This document shows, one piece after another, positions 21,071 to 31,203 of a stretch of 64,000 bases of DNA; the first letter of the stretch is position 1; each line of letters opens with the position of its first letter. The position numbers and the translations under genes were made by a program. The DNA comes from Anadara kagoshimensis (taxonomy: Eukaryota; Mollusca; Bivalvia; Arcoida; Arcidae). The notes below the pieces were generated by a model, which had not been told where the DNA came from, made no database searches, and saw only the letters and a list, made by a program, of their open reading frames with translations. The stretch is from positions 11,046,721 through 11,110,720 of the forward strand of contig CM037867.1 in the NCBI GenBank assembly GCA_021292105.1. Reading direction: 5' to 3'.

Positions 21071-21537
21071 GTTTGAGTGGAGTACAGAGCATGAAAATGC
21101 GTTCCAGAATCTCAAAAAGATGCTGATGTATTCACCAATTTTGAGGTTAGTAGATTTTAATAAACAGTTGGTATTACGGACAGATGCTTTGGAGTATGGT
21201 TTAGGTGGTGTTTTACTACAAGATCATGATGGTAAGTTATATCCGGTTGCTTATGCTAGCCGCAAGTTAAGTGTTGCAGAACGGGTATATTCAGTCATTG
21301 AGAAGGAATGCTTAGCCATTATTTGGGCACTTCAGAAATTTCAGGTATATTTATATGGTAGAACATTCATTTTGCAGACAGATCATCAACCATTGGTATA
21401 TTTACAGAGAGCAAAGGTTTCAAATGGTAGGTTAATGCGTTGGGCACTTCATTTACAGTCTTATAACTTCAGAATTGAGGCTATTAAAGGACCAGATAAT
21501 GTAGGAGCAGATTTCCTAAGTCGAAATGTTCACTAGG
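21027..21537 (+). pseudogene. Unit 1: RNase H domain
   Basis: RNase H continues in a different frame after the unit 1 deletion. It shows LRTDALEYGLGGVLLQ, EKECLAIIWALQKF and LQTDHQPL, which carry the acidic catalytic residues D, E and D, and ends SRNVH followed by TAG. A 3-bp deletion (GATCTAAAGAAAGG) also distinguishes this unit. Confidence 0.85.
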
Positions 21538-22208
21538 ATTGGTATACCAAAGGAGATATTGTCAGATATGGTACTCAGTTTACATCAAACATTATGAAGG
21601 CAGTTGGTAGATTATTGTCCATTAATCAACTCACAACAACACCATATCACCCAGCATGTAATGGTTTGGTAGAAAAGTTCAATGGAACACTCAAAAACAT
21701 GTTACGGAAGATGAGTACTGAACGACCAAAAGACTGGGATAGATACATACCATCATTATTATTTGCATATAGAGAGGTGCCGCAGGAAAGTCTTGGATTT
21801 TCTCCATTTGAGTTAGTATATGGACGGACAGTCAGAGGACCAATGACAATATTACGTGAATTGTGGACTAATGAGGATAGTGAACCAGATGTTAAAAGTA
21901 CTTACCAATATGTGTTAGATTTGAAGGACAAAATGACAGATACATGTGAACTAGCTAAGAGAAAATTGGTTAAATCAAGTGCACGTTACAAGAAGTACTT
22001 TGATTATAGAACAAAGAGGAAGTCATTTAAGATAGGTGACAAAGTTTTGTTGTTACTACCAACGGATAAGAATAAACTACTCATGCAATGGAAAGGGCCG
22101 TATACTGTGACAGGTAGAGTGGGTGTAGCAGATTATCGTATTGACAAAGATGGTAAAATTAGAACTTTCCATGCTAACCTTCTTAAAAAGTATATAGACA
22201 GAAATTAA
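21520..22208 (+). pseudogene. Unit 2: truncated integrase (core second half and C-terminus)
   Basis: The unit starts inside the integrase core and lacks the zinc-binding domain and the first catalytic aspartate. A 1-bp deletion (GATATGGTACTC against GATATGGGTACTC) shifts the frame near 21,568. The remaining open part runs from about 21,594 through KIGDKVLLLLP to YIDRN and a TAA at 22,206-22,208. Confidence 0.85.
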
Positions 22209-22346
22209 ACAGTGTCAACAGTTCCAGATGTAGTCAGTTGTGTCATTATTAACACTGAACCAGATGAGACGTTATCAGACAATGATCCATTGTTAAACAT
22301 AGTTCCACTTAAAGCTACAGAGACAGTAGATAGATGATGTGATGGT

Positions 22347-23723
22347 TTGTCAACAGAACAGAAGCAGGAGGTCAGAAAGTTGTTAAACGAGTTCAGTGAT
22401 GTATTGTCAGATTTGCCAGGTAGAACTGATGTGGTACAACACGAGATTAATTTGACAACAGAGGATCCTATCAGAAATAAAACATATCAAGTTCCATACG
22501 CAATGAGAGATGTAGTCAGAAATGAGATCAAGCAGATGTTACAGATGGACATTATTGAACCATCCGAGTCATCATATGCAAGTTCTATAGTAATAGTGAA
22601 GAAACCAGATGGATCCAATTGTCTATGCCTAGACTTCAGAAATTTAAACAAAGTTACAGTTTTTGATGCAGAACCTATGCCAGATCCGGAAGAGATTTTT
22701 GCAAAGATTGGTCAAAGTTGCTATTTTACAAAAATAGATCTATGTAAAGGCTATTGGCAAATTCCAATGCGTGAACAGGACAAAGACTTGACATCGTTTG
22801 TTACACCTGATGGTTTATATCGTTTCAAGGTAATGGCGTTTGGTATGATAAATTCTGCAGCTGCTTTCAATCGTATGATGAGACTAATTTTGAGAGATAT
22901 GGTCCATACGAACAGCTTTGTTGATGATATTTTGGTACACACAAGTAGTTGGGAAGGACATCTTGTGGAGATTAAGGAGTTGTTGAGGAGACTGAGATCC
23001 ATGAATTTAACAGCAAAACCGTCAAAATGTAAAGTTGGATATCAGAATTTAGATTTCTTAGGACACACTGTAGGAGGTGGTTTCATCAGACCAAATGAGG
23101 ACAAACTGAAGGCGATAAGTGATACACCACGTCCTGAAACAAAGAAACAAATGAGGTCATTTCTAGGATTTATTGGATTTTATAGGAAGTTTGTACCAAA
23201 TTTTGCTGCTGTGGCTGCACCTTTAACAGATCTAACTAAGAAAGGAGTTCCAAATAGGTTTGAGTGGAGTACAGAGCATGAAAATGCGTTCCAGAATCTC
23301 AAAAAGATGCTGATGTATTCACCAATTTTGAGGTTAGTAGATTTTAATAAACAGTTGGTATTACGGACAGATGCTTTGGAGTATGGTTTAGGTGGTGTTT
23401 TACTACAAGATCATGATGGTAAGTTATATCCGGTTGCTTATGCTAGCCGCAAGTTAAGTGTTGCAGAACGGGTATATTCAGTCATTGAGAAGGAATGCTT
23501 AGCCATTATTTGGGCACTTCAGAAATTTCAGGTATATTTATATGGTAGAACATTCATTTTGCAGACAGATCATCAACCATTGGTATATTTACAGAGAGCA
23601 AAGGTTTCAAATGGTAGGTTAATGCGTTGGGCACTTCATTTACAGTCTTATAACTTCAGAATTGAGGCTATTAAAGGACCAGATAATGTAGGAGCAGATT
23701 TCCTAAGTCGAAATGTTCACTAG
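22347..23723 (+). CDS. pol: Unit 2: reverse transcriptase and RNase H
   Basis: RT and RNase H are intact in one frame of 458 codons, from the linker (STEQKQEVRKLL) through KKPDGS, YFTKIDLCKGYWQI and FVDDILVH to RNase H (LRTDALEYG, EKECLAI, LQTDHQPL) and the stop TAG at 23,721-23,723. A 6-bp net deletion in the linker near 22,330 removes part of the N-terminal spacer. The frame has no canonical start of its own, so expression would need readthrough of the upstream TAA or a chimaeric product. Confidence 0.85.
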   Translation: MSTEQKQEVRKLLNEFSDVLSDLPGRTDVVQHEINLTTEDPIRNKTYQVPYAMRDVVRNEIKQMLQMDIIEPSESSYASSIVIVKKPDGSNCLCLDFRNLNKVTVFDAEPMPDPEEIFAKIGQSCYFTKIDLCKGYWQIPMREQDKDLTSFVTPDGLYRFKVMAFGMINSAAAFNRMMRLILRDMVHTNSFVDDILVHTSSWEGHLVEIKELLRRLRSMNLTAKPSKCKVGYQNLDFLGHTVGGGFIRPNEDKLKAISDTPRPETKKQMRSFLGFIGFYRKFVPNFAAVAAPLTDLTKKGVPNRFEWSTEHENAFQNLKKMLMYSPILRLVDFNKQLVLRTDALEYGLGGVLLQDHDGKLYPVAYASRKLSVAERVYSVIEKECLAIIWALQKFQVYLYGRTFILQTDHQPLVYLQRAKVSNGRLMRWALHLQSYNFRIEAIKGPDNVGADFLSRNVH

Positions 23724-24396
23724 GATTGGTATACCAAAGGAGATATTGTCAGATATGGGTACTCAGTTTACATCAAACATTATGAAGGCAGTTGGTAGAT
23801 TATTGTCCATTAATCAACTCACAACAACACCATATCACCCAGCATGTAATGGTTTGGTAGAAAAGTTCAATGGAACACTCAAAAACATGTTACGGAAGAT
23901 GAGTACTGAACGACCAAAAGACTGGGATAGATACATACCATCATTATTATTTGCATATAGAGAGGTGCCGCAGGAAAGTCTTGGATTTTCTCCATTTGAG
24001 TTAGTATATGGACGGACAGTCAGAGGACCAATGACAATATTACGTGAATTGTGGACTAATGAGGATAGTGAACCAGATGTTAAAAGTACTTACCAATATG
24101 TGTTAGATTTGAAGGACAAAATGACAGATACATGTGAACTAGCTAAGAGAAAATTGGTTAAATCAAGTGCACGTTACAAGAAGTACTTTGATTATAGAAC
24201 AAAGAGGAAGTCATTTAAGATAGGTGACAAAGTTTTGTTGTTACTACCAACGGATAAGAATAAACTACTCATGCAATGGAAAGGGCCGTATACTGTGACA
24301 GGTAGAGTGGGTGTAGCAGATTATCGTATTGACAAAGATGGTAAAATTAGAACTTTCCATGCTAACCTTCTTAAAAAGTATATAGACAGAAATTAA
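23707..24396 (+). pseudogene. Unit 3: truncated integrase
   Basis: An ATG at 23,713 (MFTRIGIPKEIL) lies inside the preceding RNase H frame, so the frames overlap by 11 nt. It encodes the second catalytic Asp (LSDMGTQF), the Glu (LVEKFNG) and the integrase C-terminus, and ends YIDRN-TAA. It lacks the zinc-binding domain and the first catalytic Asp, so it cannot be an active integrase. Confidence 0.85.
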
Positions 24397-24399
24397 ACA

Positions 24400-25917
24400 G
24401 TGTCAACAGTTCCAGATGTAGTCAGTTGTGTCATTATTAACACTGAACCAGATGAGACGTTATCAGACAATGATCCATTGTTAAACATAGTTCCACTTAA
24501 AGCTACAGAGACAGTAGATGATGTTAAGGTGAATGATGGTTTGTCAACAGAACAGAAGCAGGAGGTCAGAAAGTTGTTAAACGAGTTCAGTGATGTATTG
24601 TCAGATTTGCCAGGTAGAACTGATGTGGTACAACACGAGATTAATTTGACAACAGAGGATCCTATCAGAAATAAAACATATCAAGTTCCATACGCAATGA
24701 GAGATGTAGTCAGAAATGAGATCAAGCAGATGTTACAGATGGACATTATTGAACCATCCGAGTCATCATATGCAAGTTCTATAGTAATAGTGAAGAAACC
24801 AGATGGATCCAATTGTCTATGCCTAGACTTCAGAAATTTAAACAAAGTTACAGTTTTTGATGCAGAACCTATGCCAGATCCGGAAGAGATTTTTGCAAAG
24901 ATTGGTCAAAGTTGCTATTTTACAAAAATAGATCTATGTAAAGGCTATTGGCAAATTCCAATGCGTGAACAGGACAAAGACTTGACATCGTTTGTTACAC
25001 CTGATGGTTTATATCGTTTCAAGGTAATGGCGTTTGGTATGATAAATTCTGCAGCTGCTTTCAATCGTATGATGAGACTAATTTTGAGAGATATGGTCCA
25101 TACGAACAGCTTTGTTGATGATATTTTGGTACACACAAGTAGTTGGGAAGGACATCTTGTGGAGATTAAGGAGTTGTTGAGGAGACTGAGATCCATGAAT
25201 TTAACAGCAAAACCGTCAAAATGTAAAGTTGGATATCAGAATTTAGATTTCTTAGGACACACTGTAGGAGGTGGTTTCATCAGACCAAATGAGGACAAAC
25301 TGAAGGCGATAAGTGATACACCACGTCCTGAAACAAAGAAACAAATGAGGTCATTTCTAGGATTTATTGGATTTTATAGGAAGTTTGTACCAAATTTTGC
25401 TGCTGTGGCTGCACCTTTAACAGATCTAACTAAGAAAGGAGTTCCAAATAGGTTTGAGTGGAGTACAGAGCATGAAAATGCGTTCCAGAATCTCAAAAAG
25501 ATGCTGATGTATTCACCAATTTTGAGGTTAGTAGATTTTAATAAACAGTTGGTATTACGGACAGATGCTTTGGAGTATGGTTTAGGTGGTGTTTTACTAC
25601 AAGATCATGATGGTAAGTTATATCCGGTTGCTTATGCTAGCCGCAAGTTAAGTGTTGCAGAACGGGTATATTCAGTCATTGAGAAGGAATGCTTAGCCAT
25701 TATTTGGGCACTTCAGAAATTTCAGGTATATTTATATGGTAGAACATTCATTTTGCAGACAGATCATCAACCATTGGTATATTTACAGAGAGCAAAGGTT
25801 TCAAATGGTAGGTTAATGCGTTGGGCACTTCATTTACAGTCTTATAACTTCAGAATTGAGGCTATTAAAGGACCAGATAATGTAGGAGCAGATTTCCTAA
25901 GTCGAAATGTTCACTAG
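24400..25917 (+). CDS. pol: Unit 3: reverse transcriptase and RNase H
   Basis: This is a complete RT-RNase H frame of 505 codons, including the full linker (TVPDVVSCVIINTEPDE, then STEQKQEVRKLL). RT motifs are KKPDGS, LDFRNLN, GYWQIPM, FGMINSAAAF and FVDDILVH. RNase H acidic motifs are LRTDALEYG, EKECLAI and LQTDHQPL. It is separated from the integrase remnant by one TAA and lies in the same frame. It is the least damaged RT-RH unit of the array. Confidence 0.9.
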   Translation: MSTVPDVVSCVIINTEPDETLSDNDPLLNIVPLKATETVDDVKVNDGLSTEQKQEVRKLLNEFSDVLSDLPGRTDVVQHEINLTTEDPIRNKTYQVPYAMRDVVRNEIKQMLQMDIIEPSESSYASSIVIVKKPDGSNCLCLDFRNLNKVTVFDAEPMPDPEEIFAKIGQSCYFTKIDLCKGYWQIPMREQDKDLTSFVTPDGLYRFKVMAFGMINSAAAFNRMMRLILRDMVHTNSFVDDILVHTSSWEGHLVEIKELLRRLRSMNLTAKPSKCKVGYQNLDFLGHTVGGGFIRPNEDKLKAISDTPRPETKKQMRSFLGFIGFYRKFVPNFAAVAAPLTDLTKKGVPNRFEWSTEHENAFQNLKKMLMYSPILRLVDFNKQLVLRTDALEYGLGGVLLQDHDGKLYPVAYASRKLSVAERVYSVIEKECLAIIWALQKFQVYLYGRTFILQTDHQPLVYLQRAKVSNGRLMRWALHLQSYNFRIEAIKGPDNVGADFLSRNVH

Positions 25918-26590
25918 GATTGGTATACCAAAGGAGATATTGTCAGATATGGGTACTCAGTTTACATCAAACATTATGAAGGCAGTTGGTAGATTATTGT
26001 CCATTAATCAACTCACAACAACACCATATCACCCAGCATGTAATGGTTTGGTAGAAAAGTTCAATGGAACACTCAAAAACATGTTACGGAAGATGAGTAC
26101 TGAACGACCAAAAGACTGGGATAGATACATACCATCATTATTATTTGCATATAGAGAGGTGCCGCAGGAAAGTCTTGGATTTTCTCCATTTGAGTTAGTA
26201 TATGGACGGACAGTCAGAGGACCAATGACAATATTACGTGAATTGTGGACTAATGAGGATAGTGAACCAGATGTTAAAAGTACTTACCAATATGTGTTAG
26301 ATTTGAAGGACAAAATGACAGATACATGTGAACTAGCTAAGAGAAAATTGGTTAAATCAAGTGCACGTTACAAGAAGTACTTTGATTATAGAACAAAGAG
26401 GAAGTCATTTAAGATAGGTGACAAAGTTTTGTTGTTACTACCAACGGATAAGAATAAACTACTCATGCAATGGAAAGGGCCGTATACTGTGACAGGTAGA
26501 GTGGGTGTAGCAGATTATCGTATTGACAAAGATGGTAAAATTAGAACTTTCCATGCTAACCTTCTTAAAAAGTATATAGACAGAAATTAA
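25901..26590 (+). pseudogene. Unit 4: truncated integrase
   Basis: Equivalent to the integrase remnant of unit 3, starting at an ATG (25,907) that overlaps the preceding RNase H stop by 11 nt and ending YIDRN-TAA at 26,588-26,590. The first half of the integrase is missing. Confidence 0.85.
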
Positions 26591-26593
26591 ACA

Positions 26594-28116
26594 GTGTCAA
26601 CAGTTCCAGATGTAGTCAGTTGTGTCATTATTAACACTGAACCAGATGAGACGTTATCAGACAATGATCCATTGTTAAACATAGTTCCACTTAAAGCTAC
26701 AGAGACAGTAGATGATGTTAAGGTGAATGATGGTTTGTCAACAGAACAGAAGCAGGAGGTCAGAAAGTTGTTAAACGAGTTCAGTGATGTATTGTCAGAT
26801 TTGCCAGGTAGAACTGATGTGGTACAACACGAGATTAATTTGACAACAGAGGATCCTATCAGAAATAAAACATATCAAGTTCCATACGCAATGAGAGATG
26901 TAGTCAGAAATGAGATCAAGCAGATGTTACAGATGGACATTATTGAACCATCCGAGTCATCATATGCAAGTTCTATAGTAATAGTGAAGAAACCAGATGG
27001 ATCCAATTGTCTATGCCTAGACTTCAGAAATTTAAACAAAGTTACAGTTTTTGATGCAGAACCTATGCCAGATCCGGAAGAGATTTTTGCAAAGATTGGT
27101 CAAAGTTGCTATTTTACAAAAATAGATCTATGTAAAGGCTATTGGCAAATTCCAATGCGTGAACAGGACAAAGACTTGACATCGTTTGTTACACCTGATG
27201 GTTTATATCGTTTCAAGGTAATGGCGTTTGGTATGATAAATTCTGCAGCTGCTTTCAATCGTATGATGAGACTAATTTTGAGAGATATGGTCCATACGAA
27301 CAGCTTTGTTGATGATATTTTGGTACACACAAGTAGTTGGGAAGGACATCTTGTGGAGATTAAGGAGTTGTTGAGGAGACTGAGATCCATGAATTTAACA
27401 GCAAAACCGTCAAAATGTAAAGTTGGATATCAGAATTTAGATTTCTTAGGACACACTGTAGGAGGTGGTTTCATCAGACCAAATGAGGACAAACTGAAGG
27501 CGATAAGTGATACACCACGTCCTGAAACAAAGAAACAAATGAGGTCATTTCTAGGATTTATTGGATTTTATAGGAAGTTTGTACCAAATTTTGCTGCTGT
27601 GGCTGCACCTTTAACAGATCTAACTAAGAAAGGAGTTCCAAATAGGTTTGAGTGGAGTACAGAGCATGAAAATGCGTTCCAGAATCTCAAAAAGATGCTG
27701 ATGTATTCACCAATTTTGAGGTTAGTAGATTTTAATAAACAGTTGGTATTACGGACAGATGCTTTGGAGTATGGTTTAGGTGGTGTTTTACTACAAGATC
27801 ATGATGGTAAGTTATATCCGGTTGCTTATGCTAGCCGCAAGTTAAGTGTTGCAGAACGGGTATATTCAGTCATTGAGAAGGAATGCTTAGCCATTATTTG
27901 GGCACTTCAGAAATTTCAGGTATATTTATATGGTAGAACATTCATTTTGCAGACAGATCATCAACCATTGGTATATTTACAGAGAGCAAAGGTTTCAAAT
28001 GGTAGGTTACGTAGTGCGTTGGGCACTTCATTTACAGTCTTATAACTTCAGAATTGAGGCTATTAAAGGACCAGATAATGTAGGAGCAGATTTCCTAAGT
28101 CGACATGTTCAGTAGG
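26594..28116 (+). pseudogene. pol: Unit 4: reverse transcriptase and RNase H, frameshift near the end
   Basis: The RT is intact through FVDDILVH, and RNase H runs to VSNGRL. There a 4-bp insertion (GGTTACGTAGTGCG against GGTTAATGCG, near 28,010) shifts the frame and causes an early stop at 28,045. The correct frame resumes as WALHLQSYNF and ends SRHVQ-TAG at 28,116. This terminus (H and Q instead of N and H) represents the original end of pol. Polypurine tract and LTR follow directly. Confidence 0.9.
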
Positions 28117-28245
28117 TTTGTATTATAGTACATGTAATATAGTTACATAATCATTTTTGCAATAGGTAATTGCATTTGTGTTGTTACAGTTAAGGTTAGT
28201 ATTATAAGTACATGACAAAATATTCAAATTTTCAATTTTGTACTT

Positions 28246-28256
28246 AAGGGGGGAGG
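28246..28256 (+). promoter_or_regulatory. Polypurine tract
   Basis: AAGGGGGGAGG lies four bases before the 3' LTR and is the expected primer for plus-strand synthesis. The 130 bases between the pol stop and this tract hold no frame. Confidence 0.9.
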
Positions 28257-28259
28257 TTT

Positions 28260-28745
28260 TGTCACACTTTGTGTTGTTTTTGTATTTAATCTGGGTATAT
28301 GTAGGTTATGGTAGTAGTGAAACAGGTGTAGATCTACTGCCAGCTGGTCATTGTTGTGCAAGACTTTATGCAAATTAGTTACCTTATATGGTCAATTTTT
28401 ACCTGTCCATGCTGTGGGGTGAGAGTTGGTAGCAGACCATGTGCTGAGAAGGTCCTGTGTGGATGGTCAAGAGAGAATGGTCTGATATTTGAGTTAAATA
28501 TTTTGCCTGTGTGGCTCTAAAGTATATAGATAGTTAAACCTGTGTGGTTAAAACTTTTATACCTGTGTGGTTAAAACATTTAAACCTGTGTGGTTAAGAC
28601 TTAAACCTGTGTGGTTAAAACAATTATACCTGTGTGGTTCAGCCATTTTATAACCTGTGTGGTTCAGCCATTTTATACCTGTGTGGTACCTGTGTGGTAG
28701 TATGTGGAGAAATTTGGGGTGGAGAGTTGCATTGACAGCAGTAAG

Positions 28746-28779
<34 letters not shown>

Positions 28780-29659
28780 TTTAATTTGATGGTATTTTTG
28801 TTTTTATCATTTTATAAATAGAATTGATATTAAGGGGGTAAATTACCAGTAATTATAATGAACAGGTGAAAATTAAAGGTTATTATTATTTAACAATTTT
28901 ATTATTATATCCATAATAATTATTCAAAGTCAAAACCTTGAGTTAACTGCTTGTAAAATGAGGTTTCCACATGTACTTCAAGTGTTGGCATGAGTTCATG
29001 CAAATTCATATTTATTACACAATTTTAAGTTGTTCAATAGCATTTTCCAAATTTTGTAATATTCATTACAAAGTCCCTGTATTTGTGTAATTGTAGATGA
29101 CCAGCTAGGGATCGTACAGAATTTTGAAATATATATTAAGAAGTGTCAATGTATGAACATTGTGTAAATTTGTTGAACATGTGCTGGTTATATGCCATGA
29201 AAAGCCAGAGGGTATTTAAAAGTATTTTCTGAAGGTTCCATGCAGTGTTTCTATGTATACCTTCGGTTTGTGTTTTTGTGCCGTAATGATGTTTATACCT
29301 ATACCGTTGTGATTATAAGTCTACGGTGGACCGTATGTGCCATGTGTTGGACAATGTTGAACAGTATAAACAATTCAATTGTAATGGATGACATGGTCAG
29401 ACATGTGATGTGTACATGTATATATGGACTGTGTTTTGACATATGAACATTTTGGTGTATAGTACTGTACTAGAGCAGTTATTGCGGGTTATATATTTTC
29501 TTTTTATGTATTTCTTTTATCTATATATATGTTCTTTTATTTGTTTTTTTTAATAAATCTTTGTTATTTAAATCAATTGTATTATGTAATTAGTTTACAT
29601 AATTTGAATTGCACAAGTCATTTATCCAAACCCACACACACACAACTCTAGTTGTGACA
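28260..29659 (+). repeat. 3' LTR
   Basis: 1,400 bp with the same TGTCAC..GTGACA ends, minisatellite (28,535-28,700), ATT tract (about 28,745-28,780) and AATAAA (29,552-29,557) as the 5' LTR. Differences are concentrated in the repeats and around 29,220-29,330, with several small indels. Confidence 0.95.
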
Positions 29660-29664
29660 ACTAG
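29660..29664. other. Target site duplication, right
   Basis: ACTAG, identical to 15,336-15,340. Confidence 0.9.
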
Positions 29665-31203
29665 CAATATAGGGTATACCAAAATTTGTAAAATGCTGTC
29701 ATTAAGTTACATGTAATTTGCATTTTTCAATTTGTTTCTTTATTATCATGACTGTCGACATGTTTGTATTTGATTTTTGAGTGTACAAACCTGATTGGCA
29801 GTTTCAACAATTGTGTAAAAAACACATTTTCTCAACCTGATTATGTTTGACAATTGTCCTTGTAGGTAAGACCGTTCGAAGTGTTGGATCAAAATTCGTA
29901 ATATTAGTGGTAAATCTCAATAACTATTCAATACACTGCGTTTAATTGTAGCAGGCATTCATTGCGCATTTTTAAACTAAAAACTAAAATCTTAAAGTAA
30001 CGAAGTAGTATAAAGGTTCATGCCCCAGTCAAACACGTTCACGTATTACGAGTTTAATCTGACCTATATCCATCTGCGGAATGCACTGATATAACAAAGC
30101 TAACAAGTAAGTTTGTAAGGCTCAGACAAGGTTTTCAGAAATCAATACGTGCATCAAACAAAACAAAAATAGTCAAAATTATTTCCAGTCTTTATTTATT
30201 CATACAATTTAAAATTCTTGTCTCTTAAAGTTTCTCAATTGTAGGTATAATATATATTCAACACACCATTTACAATTTGCCGATGTAATTTCTATTTTGT
30301 ACTTTCGTGAAAACAAATATTCCAATCGTATGCCATCTACTTATTCTTTTCTAAAAAGTCGTTCTTATTATAATCAGTGGTCTCAAATATGCATTTTGTT
30401 TTATTCCTTTTATCTTGACATTATTTGCTGATACTGTGAAGTATTCATGTATATTTTACGGTGACAACACAAAACAATATTATTTGTTTTGAAGCATCAG
30501 GAGTCTCTGCAGAAAGGATTTATTGATAGCTTGATTGTTTGATTTGATGGGGTTTAATGTCTTAGTCAAAAACATTTCACTTATAACGAGACGTCGACAG
30601 CTATCAACGAAGTAGCAACAAAGGGGCAATAAAAGAAGTTATTTGCGTAGCGATCCGTGGTTTGAATTCCATCGCCAAGATTGATATTTGCAATGTCCAT
30701 TTAAAACATATCTAATTGATACATATTCAAGGCTTTCATATAAATATTTCATATTAAATGTTTTTCCATGTTACATAAAACATAATTATTTTTTATATTT
30801 TGCACTATCAATGATATTATTTCAATGTGTCAAACCAGTCATCGCATACATCACATCTTCATTTTAAAGAATTTTTTAGTATCAGTCAGTAAAAATAAAA
30901 ATTAAGAAACAGAATAATAAAGCTTATTATTTGACCGACATCAAAACATAGAACATAAAAATTCTAATTGCACTGGATTATGAGTGGTTTAGGCGGTTTA
31001 AAAGAACATCTGATCGTATTACATGGCTTTGAATTACTCATGATGTTCTAGACAAGGATAATTCAGCAATGCTGACAACTTGTGAGAATGCAGTTAATAA
31101 AATTTGCAATTTTAGTTAAAGAAATCCACATAAGATCCCAATAGACTATGTTCATAGTCATCCAAAAACAAGTGCTAAATTCTTAATGTTTTTATGTTAG
31201 TTG
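29665..31203. other. Non-coding stretch between the LTR element and the second cysteine-rich exon
   Basis: AT-rich sequence. A GTGGTTTGAATTCC near 30,658 resembles a box B but no tRNA or SINE could be built around it. The part nearest 31,203 is presumably the 3' untranslated region of the minus-strand gene. Confidence 0.35.

Larger units (their letters stand above)
19331..28098 (+). repeat. Tandem array of four IN-RT-RH units
   Basis: Unit borders at the recurring GTCGAAATGTTCACTAGG are 19,331-21,519 (2,189 bp), 21,520-23,706 (2,187 bp), 23,707-25,900 (2,194 bp) and 25,901-28,098 (2,198 bp). Length differences come from individually identifiable small indels. Units 2-4 are nearly identical. 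Unit 1 differs by more than twenty substitutions in its first 1.25 kb, then matches the others. The end of unit 4 reads GTCGACATGTTCAGTAGG, the original RNase H end. The duplication therefore joined two similar 18-mers, one in integrase and one at the RNase H stop. Confidence 0.95.
15341..29659 (+). mobile_element. Complete Gmr1-like Ty3/gypsy LTR retrotransposon with a four-fold pol array
   Basis: This 14.3-kb element has two near-identical LTRs of about 1.4 kb that begin TGTCAC and end GTGACA, a 5-bp target duplication, a tRNA-Pro primer site and a polypurine tract. Domain order is gag, protease (DTG), integrase (zinc-binding and DDE core), then reverse transcriptase and RNase H, with the 3' LTR directly after RNase H. 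Integrase upstream of RT is known among Ty3/gypsy elements from the Gmr1-like group. No env is present. A 2.19-kb segment (second half of integrase, RT, RNase H) occurs four times head to tail from 19,331 to 28,098. Frameshifts in gag, integrase and unit 1, and nonsense codons, make this copy non-autonomous. The near-identity of the LTRs points to a fairly recent insertion. Confidence 0.95.

Noticed and set aside
20569..27390. Identical 83-codon minus-strand frames in every RT unit
   Set aside because: They lie antisense to the conserved RT catalytic region and are shadows of its codon structure, repeated because the units are repeated.
15341..29659. Endogenous retrovirus
   Set aside because: There is no env-like frame: the 3' LTR follows RNase H within about 145 bases, and integrase lies upstream of RT, unlike retroviruses.
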